This document shows, one piece after another, positions 6,636 to 11,008 of a stretch of 11,008 bases of DNA (the stretch's first letter is position 1; each line of letters begins with the position of its first letter). This stretch comes from Anaerolinea thermophila (lineage in GTDB: Bacteria; Chloroflexota; Anaerolineae; Anaerolineales; Villigracilaceae): contig DZBA01000087.1 in assembly GCA_022729775.1 (NCBI GenBank), positions 1-11,008 on the forward strand. Reading direction: 5' to 3'. The notes beneath the pieces were generated by a model that saw nothing but the letters and a program-made list of their open reading frames with translations, ran no database searches and was not told the origin of the DNA. Made by a program: the position numbers and the translations under genes.

Positions 6636-6663
6636 GACAAGCCTCTTGAAACTTGTTTATCTT

Positions 6664-7413
6664 TTACAAATCCACTTCTTCCACTTCGATATACCACTTT
6701 ACACGAGTCCCAACACGGTCGCGCAGCTGCCACGCCATTGGCTTGGGCATATCTTCAAAAGTCTTCAAAATTGCCCGCGCGCGTTTTAACACGAGGTCGC
6801 GCTCCTCCTGGGACATGGAAGGCTCTTTTGAAATTACTTCTTCCACGCGCCCCAGATTAATCGAAACCGTCTTATATAATCCCCAGTCCGCGCTGCACAA
6901 CTGGGCGATGACCTGCAAGTTGATTTTGCCATCATCGTTTCCTGTTTCATTATTGAACAGAATGGACGAAATATCAAGCGCGTCTTTTCGATTCAATTCC
7001 AAAATTTGCGCCTTGGAAAGCAGCAACTCCGCCAGCGGAATTGTCATTGTGTCGGCTTTGAGGCGATTCTCCAGCGGGATTTTATGGCACATCACAAAAT
7101 CGCCGACGAAGACATCTACTTTCACATCGCTTTTATTTTCGTGGTAAATCTGGCGTTCTGCGCCGTTGAGAATGTTGAATTGCTTGTCGGGGCTATACCC
7201 CGCTTCGAGCATAAAGGACTCGAACTCGCGCCGTTGTTTTTTTGCGACGACAACGTCCAAATCTGCGAAGTCGCGGACGAATAAGGGATGTCCGATCTTG
7301 TCATGTGCGCGCACTGCCAATCCGCCAATCGCGCGGACTTGAATCCCCTTCGTTTCCGCCGCGCTTACCAAACGCTTTATTTCCGCCAGCATTTCTTGTG
7401 ATGTCATCGCCAT
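6664..7413 (-). CDS. Nucleotidyltransferase-fold protein (AbiEii/MNT-like)
   Basis: A 249-aa protein with the minimal nucleotidyltransferase signature: IGGLAV (29-34), an Arg (R47) before Asp51-Leu-Asp53 in RDFADLDVVV, and a third acidic strand VKVDVFV (97-103) with Asp100. A helical part follows with LLSKAQILELNRKDALDI (131-148), matching the K..R.KD..D region of AbiEii-type enzymes. Such proteins transfer nucleotides to RNA, tRNA or proteins and often act as toxins in abortive-infection or toxin-antitoxin systems. The ATG at 7413 is chosen because AGGTG (7419-7423 on the complement) precedes it. The longer form from 7455 would be translated from repeat DNA. It appears to be the first gene of the five-gene minus-strand cluster. 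Target unknown. Confidence 0.75.
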   Translation of the reverse strand: MAMTSQEMLAEIKRLVSAAETKGIQVRAIGGLAVRAHDKIGHPLFVRDFADLDVVVAKKQRREFESFMLEAGYSPDKQFNILNGAERQIYHENKSDVKVDVFVGDFVMCHKIPLENRLKADTMTIPLAELLLSKAQILELNRKDALDISSILFNNETGNDDGKINLQVIAQLCSADWGLYKTVSINLGRVEEVISKEPSMSQEERDLVLKRARAILKTFEDMPKPMAWQLRDRVGTRVKWYIEVEEVDL

Positions 7414-7436
7414 GAATTCACCTATCAAAAAGGAGG

Positions 7437-7513
7437 TTAAACACAAAGGACACAACGGTCACAAAGGGGCATGGCTTAAAAACCTTCGTGTACTTCGTGT
7501 CCTTTGTGTTTAA
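7437..7513. repeat. 31-bp-arm inverted repeat with CAC periodicity
   Basis: The left arm 7437-7467 and right arm 7483-7513 are complementary at most positions, with the outer 17 bp (TTAAACACAAAGGACAC) perfect and a 15-nt loop. CAC recurs every 9 bases in the left arm (7442, 7451, 7460). It resembles the interrupted element at 4848-5020 in composition, TTAA ends and periodic design, so the two are probably one interspersed family. It lies between the permease 3' end and the nucleotidyltransferase start, and would be in the leader of that cluster if transcription begins upstream. Confidence 0.8.
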
Positions 7514-7521
7514 AGATTTAT

Positions 7522-7550
7522 GTGACAGTCACCTGTATAGTGACTGTCAC
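7522..7550. terminator. 11-bp perfect hairpin after the permease gene
   Basis: GTGACAGTCAC (7522-7532) and GTGACTGTCAC (7540-7550) are exact complements around a 7-nt loop; each arm is itself a palindrome apart from its central base. The hairpin begins 11 nt after the permease stop on the minus strand, but ATAAATCTTT follows rather than a U-run, so it may stop transcription weakly or protect the 3' end. It may also be an interspersed repeat. Confidence 0.5.
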
Positions 7551-7561
7551 GTATTACAAAC

Positions 7562-9190
7562 TTACTCAACCGGAATTTCAGCCTGCACTTTGTTCAGGTC
7601 AATGCCTTTGGATTTGCGGAAGGCTTTGAATCCAAAGTAGATCAATGCCGCGAGGACGTAATTCGCAAGCATGTAGATAATGGAACTGGTATTTTTCAAT
7701 CCAATACCATATAACGCATTCGGGTCAATCAGCCACTGATACAGCAGGAAGACCAGGAACCCGCCAAAGATGACGCCCGCAACAGTGATGAGCGGAATGC
7801 CCGCGATGTTGTATTGCGCGATGGGCGAAGCCTTGTACAGTTCCGGCTTGGTGTAAGGAAGAATGATCGCGGAGATGGTTGTGCCGAGGAAGGTCACCGC
7901 AATGACCAGCGTCGAGCATAAGGTCAGCGACGCGAAACTCCAAATATTGAAGGCATACAGATATGCAACCAGAATGGATGGGACGATCATCAAGACCAGC
8001 GCCCAGATCGGCGTGCCGGTGCGTTCATCCACTTCCGCGACTTTTTCCGGCAGCAAGCGGTCAAACGCGGCGGCAAAGATCACGCGCGTGGAGGAAAGAA
8101 ATACTGTGCCGCTCCATCCGAACCACCACAAGCTCATCAGCGCAACGACAACGAATTGAACGAGTCTGTTTGTGGTGAGGAATGCCGCCAGCAAAGCGGG
8201 GTAGGGCCAGACCGGCAAAGCGGGAGTGGCATCGGGCGCGAAGCCCCACGCATAGTTCCACCACGCGCCGCCAGCCTGTACGTAAAACTCCCAGCCGATG
8301 GTTTTCTTGATGGCGAACAGCAAAACGATTCCAAGCAGGGTGGTGGCGCCGAGCGCCCAGCCCATGCCGGAGATGTTGCGCTTGAAATCAGTCGCGCCGC
8401 GCACTTCACCGTACAAGGTCGCGCCCCAGTTGGGCCATAAGTTGAAGAAGACCATGTAGGGAATCACAAGGAAGATGGCAGTCAGCGAGCCGCCGCTAAA
8501 TGGCGTGATTGCGCCCGCGGCTGTTCCCAGTTCGACGGTTTTATCGTACACGCCGGGCGCAGCGCCAAACATCGAAGTTGCGTTGGCTTCCAAACCGGCT
8601 TTGAACGCTTCGGGCGAGCCGGTCAGCAGCAGGGCGATGACGATCAGCAATCCCAACATGCCGCCATAGAAGGAAACCTTTTGAATGCGCGCGTATGTCT
8701 TCATGCCGAGCGTAATGAAAATGCCGATAAAGACAAGCGCAATCATCGTGGCTGTGAACGCGCCAGTTTGTGTCCCCGCAAACCAGAGTGCGGTATCCTT
8801 TGCGCCTAAAACAGCAAGAATGGGAACGAGAACAATATGGCGGAACATGTCGCCATACAGCGGAACCCACAGCCAGAGGATGAACCACCAGCCGGTCACA
8901 GCGAGGATGAATCCCACCGCGCCGCCGAGAATGCGGCTCTGCCAGACGTAATCGCCGCCGGAGCGCGGCATGACCGAGATCAACGCCGCGTAGACGATCA
9001 CTTCAAAGAAGATGAAAATCGCGCTCACGATCAGCGCGTTGACCATCCCACCCTCGAAGTAATACATCTGGCTGAAGCTGTACAACCCAAGCGTAATCAG
9101 GTTGATGGAAAAGAACGCGTATACAAACGCGTCGAAGACTGACCATGACCTTACCAAGCCAGTCGCTTTACGGACAAACAAGTCGCTCAT
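7562..9190 (-). CDS. APC-superfamily amino acid/polyamine permease
   Basis: A 542-aa integral membrane protein with about 12 hydrophobic segments; the first lie near residues 20-40, 50-74, 90-112, 145-163, 172-190, 235-255 and 275-297. The APC hallmark PRSGGDYVW (75-83) follows the second segment, and an ATGLVR motif (9-14) precedes the first. APC proteins import amino acids, amines or polyamines by coupling to ion or substrate gradients; the substrate cannot be read from the sequence. A polar loop (191-230) and a Trp-rich stretch (about 305-330) give it a greater length than the usual 450-500 aa. GAGGAG lies about 8 nt before the ATG. It stands alone, between repeats at both ends, downstream of the metallophosphoesterase on the same strand. 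Confidence 0.92.
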   Translation of the reverse strand: MSDLFVRKATGLVRSWSVFDAFVYAFFSINLITLGLYSFSQMYYFEGGMVNALIVSAIFIFFEVIVYAALISVMPRSGGDYVWQSRILGGAVGFILAVTGWWFILWLWVPLYGDMFRHIVLVPILAVLGAKDTALWFAGTQTGAFTATMIALVFIGIFITLGMKTYARIQKVSFYGGMLGLLIVIALLLTGSPEAFKAGLEANATSMFGAAPGVYDKTVELGTAAGAITPFSGGSLTAIFLVIPYMVFFNLWPNWGATLYGEVRGATDFKRNISGMGWALGATTLLGIVLLFAIKKTIGWEFYVQAGGAWWNYAWGFAPDATPALPVWPYPALLAAFLTTNRLVQFVVVALMSLWWFGWSGTVFLSSTRVIFAAAFDRLLPEKVAEVDERTGTPIWALVLMIVPSILVAYLYAFNIWSFASLTLCSTLVIAVTFLGTTISAIILPYTKPELYKASPIAQYNIAGIPLITVAGVIFGGFLVFLLYQWLIDPNALYGIGLKNTSSIIYMLANYVLAALIYFGFKAFRKSKGIDLNKVQAEIPVE

Positions 9191-9217
9191 AACTCTCTCC
9201 TCTTTATAAGTTTTTAA

Positions 9218-9278
9218 GTGTCAAGTGTTTCGGTGTCACGTACCACTTGACACGGGGTCACTTGACACGGAAACACTT
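9218..9278. repeat. Compound inverted repeat between phosphoesterase and permease
   Basis: GTGTCAAGTG (9218-9227) has two exact complements, CACTTGACAC at 9244-9253 and at 9259-9268. An outer hairpin also forms between 9223-9238 and 9263-9278, 15 of 16 pairs. The block starts right after the phosphoesterase stop (9280-9282) and ends 28 nt before the permease start on the minus strand. It could terminate the upstream gene or regulate the permease leader. The recurring GTGTCA/TGACAC units resemble the GTGAC hairpin at 7522-7550. Confidence 0.7.
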
Positions 9279-9279
9279 T

Positions 9280-10221
9280 TTAACCTGTCGTCAAAACGTA
9301 ATCTTCCACTTTATTCTTGCCAAGTTTTACAATCGTTCCCAATAATGTCCCTTGTTCATACATAGAACCCGGATTGATACATAAAGTTTTGCCAATGCGT
9401 GTCGCGCCGCGCCCTTCGTGGATGTGTCCATGCAGACCGAGCAGCGGCTGGACTTTCTCAATTGCTTCGCGCAGCGCGGTCGAGCCGACGGGCTTCATTG
9501 AATTCCCTGCCAACACGGGACGCAAGTCCTTATCGAGTTCGGGCGCTTCATCCAACTGTGATTTATACGGCGGGACATGGATATTAAAAATCGCGGTCTT
9601 TGGATTCTTTAATTGAGAGGTCATCGCTTCATACCTGACCTTGAGCTGCTCCTCGTCCTCTTCGCGGTGCGTGTTCCACGGGGTGCGGTTGCTCCAGCCC
9701 GAAGCAATCATCTCGTGATAATCATCCAGCTGTGTGACCAAGCCTTCCACCAACAGCACATGCTTGCTGGATTTGACAATCGCATCCACTTCGTCCATGT
9801 CGTCATTGCCGGGCGCGCAGTAGACCTTCAAGCCTGTGCCTTCCAGTTTTTTATCCGCCAAATCCATCCACTGCTGAACTACCTTCAAAACTTCCTGCAA
9901 GAAAATTTTGCTGATTTGCGCGGGGTCTTTTTCGAGTTCGGCGATTTCTTCGGGCGTGGTTAGGTAGGGATAGTATCCGCGGCTGCGGACGCGCTTCTGG
10001 ATGTCCGCGAGTTCTTCTTCATTTGTCATGTTAAACACTTGTTCGAGCAAAGTGGCGCGATAATTTTTTCCGCCCTGATGGATGAAGGGGATGACTGCCT
10101 TCCCGGTCATGTCGCCGCCGAGGATCATCCTGTCAGCCTCGTAGAACTTCCCCGCGTTCAAAAACTTGCTCCAGCAAATATCCGACCCATGAATATCGGT
10201 AGCAAAAAAAATCGTGGTCAT
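9280..10221 (-). CDS. Calcineurin-like metallophosphoesterase
   Basis: A 313-aa phosphoesterase with the dinuclear metal-site motifs in order: D9-I-H11 near the N-terminus, GGD (35-37), GND (138-140) where most relatives have GNH, H215 in NIHVPPY, and GHIHEG (265-270) with H266 and H268. The family hydrolyses phosphate mono- or diesters, including cyclic nucleotides, nucleic acids and phosphoproteins; the substrate here is unknown. A long charged helical insert (about 60-130) lies between the second and third motifs. The ATG at 10221 is chosen because AAGGA lies 8 nt upstream; the in-frame GTG at 10227 is almost on top of that site. Its own promoter is at 10260-10288. It is cytoplasmic by sequence (no signal peptide). 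Confidence 0.93.
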   Translation of the reverse strand: MTTIFFATDIHGSDICWSKFLNAGKFYEADRMILGGDMTGKAVIPFIHQGGKNYRATLLEQVFNMTNEEELADIQKRVRSRGYYPYLTTPEEIAELEKDPAQISKIFLQEVLKVVQQWMDLADKKLEGTGLKVYCAPGNDDMDEVDAIVKSSKHVLLVEGLVTQLDDYHEMIASGWSNRTPWNTHREEDEEQLKVRYEAMTSQLKNPKTAIFNIHVPPYKSQLDEAPELDKDLRPVLAGNSMKPVGSTALREAIEKVQPLLGLHGHIHEGRGATRIGKTLCINPGSMYEQGTLLGTIVKLGKNKVEDYVLTTG

Positions 10222-10259
10222 GCGCACATCCTTTGGCTGTAAATTAATTTGTAAAACTA

Positions 10260-10288
10260 ATTATACAAGCCCCTAAAGGTTTTAACAA
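10260..10288 (-). promoter_or_regulatory. Sigma70-like promoter of the metallophosphoesterase gene
   Basis: On the minus strand TTGTTA (10288-10283), a 17-bp spacer and a perfect TATAAT (10265-10260). Transcription should start near 10253, giving a leader of about 32 nt containing the AAGGA before the ATG at 10221. The -35 lies in the loop of the hairpin at 10268-10301. Confidence 0.65.
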
Positions 10289-10301
10289 ATCTTCAGGGGC
10301 T
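10268..10301 (-). terminator. Hairpin after the DUF4404 gene
   Basis: AGCCCCT (10268-10274) pairs with AGGGGCT (10295-10301), then one mismatch and AAG/CTT, enclosing a 12-nt loop. It sits 5 nt after the DUF4404 stop on the minus strand and is followed by TTGTATAATT, a weak U-tract that is also the promoter -10 of the next gene. Confidence 0.5.
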
Positions 10302-10306
10302 GCTTC

Positions 10307-10570
10307 TTAAATTCCAGCGTTGCTCAAAATCGTGGATAGATTGGCAAGCGCGGCGGTCAGGTCTGGATGCGTGACTTCAAAATGCTCGATGGATTTTTCT
10401 ATGCGTTCCAGTATAGTAGCGGACTGTTTCCCTTCCGCGCGTTCCAACAGGCTGCGAATATCCGCGGAAAGATCGCGTAGTAATTCCTGTCCCTTTTCGT
10501 CCACGCTTTCGATTCCTTCGATCTCTTTGTGCAGTTGCTCTAACAATTGATCTAACTTTTGTGCGTCCAT
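10307..10570 (-). CDS. DUF4404 family small protein
   Basis: An 87-aa, highly charged, all-helical protein. It begins with LDQLLEQLHKEIEGIESVDE (6-25), continues with DLSADIRSLLERAEG (33-47), and ends with the family-like HFEVTHPDLTAAL (63-75) and LSNAGI. This pattern matches DUF4404 as I remember it: LxELHxEL, then LLxDLxxDIxxLL, then FExxHPxLTxAL and a terminal GI. Helices with heptad Leu spacing suggest a coiled-coil oligomer. The function is unknown. AGAGG precedes the ATG. It lies 51 nt after the 85-aa gene and is probably co-transcribed with it; a hairpin follows the stop. Confidence 0.85.
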   Translation of the reverse strand: MDAQKLDQLLEQLHKEIEGIESVDEKGQELLRDLSADIRSLLERAEGKQSATILERIEKSIEHFEVTHPDLTAALANLSTILSNAGI

Positions 10571-10621
10571 AAGTGCCTCTCTATTATGAAGGAATGTCTT
10601 TCGCTTCTATTTTACATCGTT

Positions 10622-10879
10622 TCAGCCCAATATTTCCCGATCTGCCTGTTCAATTTCTTGATATATTTTTTTGACTTCATCTTTTATCTCAACCGACGCG
10701 CTGGGCGTCATCGAGATAAACTTGATCAGGTCGCGCGCCTGTCTCAATGTATCCCTGACATTTGCGATGTATGAAAAGTCGTTGCGTCCGCTTTCAGGCG
10801 GAACGGGAATCTCCCGCGCTTTTTGAATCAACTTTCGCGCGCGGATGATGCGCTCCGCGGCGGGGATGAGTTTTGCCAT
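10622..10879 (-). CDS. Small helical protein of unknown function
   Basis: An 85-aa protein that I do not recognise. It has a basic N-terminal helix (AERIIRARKLIQKARE, 8-23), a short Pro-rich turn PVPPESGRND (25-34), a middle helix (DTLRQARDLIKFI) and a charged C-terminal helix (EIKDEVKKIYQEIEQADREI). No signal peptide, metal site or enzyme motif is visible; it may be an adaptor or a scaffold. AAGGAG (complement of 10885-10890) lies 5 nt before the ATG, a good ribosome site. It is divergent from the gene at 10912 with 32 bp between start codons, and is probably in one transcript with the DUF4404 gene. Confidence 0.75.
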   Translation of the reverse strand: MAKLIPAAERIIRARKLIQKAREIPVPPESGRNDFSYIANVRDTLRQARDLIKFISMTPSASVEIKDEVKKIYQEIEQADREILG

Positions 10880-10899
10880 GATGACTCCTTTTCTATGGG

Positions 10900-10909
10900 T
10901 ATAATTATC
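10900..10909. promoter_or_regulatory. Overlapping divergent -10 elements (bidirectional promoter)
   Basis: On + TATAAT (10900-10905) is 6 nt before the ATG at 10912, a leaderless position. On minus GATAAT (10909-10904) has TTCAGA 17 bp upstream (10932-10927) and would start the 85-aa gene transcript near 10897, leaving an 18-nt leader with AAGGAG. The core ATAATTAT (10901-10908) is a perfect palindrome. The + strand -35 is poor (TTGCCA, but 21 bp away). Confidence 0.55.
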
Positions 10910-10911
10910 CC

Positions 10912-11008
10912 ATGACTGACTTAAAATCTGAAACCATTTACAAGCCGAAATATAACGGCAGCATGAAATTTGCCATGCTTCTTTACCCAGTTTGGGTTGG
11001 GCTTTTTC
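10912..11008 (+). CDS. Start of an unidentified protein, cut by the window end
   Basis: Thirty-two codons are visible, starting MTDLKSETIYKPKYNGSMKF and continuing with a hydrophobic, aromatic stretch (AMLLYPVWVGLF) that may begin a membrane helix. The family cannot be named from this. TATAAT ends 6 nt before the ATG and there is no Shine-Dalgarno, so a leaderless transcript is likely. It diverges from the 85-aa gene. Confidence 0.6.
   Translation, partial: MTDLKSETIYKPKYNGSMKFAMLLYPVWVGLF

Noticed and set aside
7431..7436. Perfect AGGAGG on the + strand
   Set aside because: No open frame follows on +; the next ATG (7471) stops after two codons.
7414..7455. Upstream start for the nucleotidyltransferase
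   Set aside because: The added residues come from repeat DNA with Cys/Leu-rich composition; AGGTG lies at proper distance from the ATG at 7413.
9203..9224. TTGACA and TATAAA upstream of the permease on the minus strand as a promoter
   Set aside because: Only 10 bp lie between the two hexamers, too short for a sigma70 promoter; TTGACA is part of the repeat.

Overview
The window looks like a chromosomal segment of a Chloroflexota bacterium, probably Anaerolineae. This is an inference from gene content: a DUF4404-type small protein, a TumE-like toxin module, an APC permease and a split purine cyclohydrolase/transformylase. It also rests on base composition, with GC-rich third positions in housekeeping genes against AT-rich accessory genes. 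No rRNA, tRNA, CRISPR array or transposase gene is visible.

Layout. (1) 28-1513: an AT-rich restriction-modification pair, a small PD-(D/E)XK endonuclease (+) and a beta-class amino-methyltransferase (-), converging and overlapping tail to tail. (2) 1661-4842: a purine operon on +, with stand-alone AICAR transformylase, stand-alone IMP cyclohydrolase and adenylosuccinate lyase. It starts from a promoter placed so that the mRNA should be leaderless. The two purH halves are separate genes in the reverse of the usual fused order, and a 64-bp heptad-periodic inverted repeat sits between them. (3) 4843-5016: a convergent spacer holding a CAC-periodic inverted repeat that appears to be interrupted by a 97-bp insert flanked by CTCTG duplications. 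(4) 5017-7413: a tightly packed minus-strand cluster, in transcription order nucleotidyltransferase, TumA-like antitoxin candidate, TumE-like toxin, a 47-aa membrane microprotein and a proline-rich lipoprotein. The last four genes overlap at every junction (14 nt, TGATG, ATGA). (5) 7437-9278: an APC permease with structured repeats at both ends. (6) 9280-10879: a metallophosphoesterase, a DUF4404 protein and an unrecognised 85-aa protein, all on minus. (7) 10912-end: the first 32 codons of a + strand gene that shares an overlapping, apparently bidirectional promoter with the 85-aa gene.

Function. PurB makes AICAR from SAICAR, the transformylase and cyclohydrolase convert AICAR to IMP, and PurB acts again on the AMP branch, so the operon covers the end of purine synthesis. 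The R-M pair and the nucleotidyltransferase/TumE cluster look like defence or stabilisation modules on either side of these housekeeping genes. The points most worth a second look are the microprotein-linked toxin/lipoprotein cluster, the A-B-A'-B' repeat in the split purH locus, and the shared TAnAAT-N2-TCCC-ATG leaderless start at two unrelated genes.
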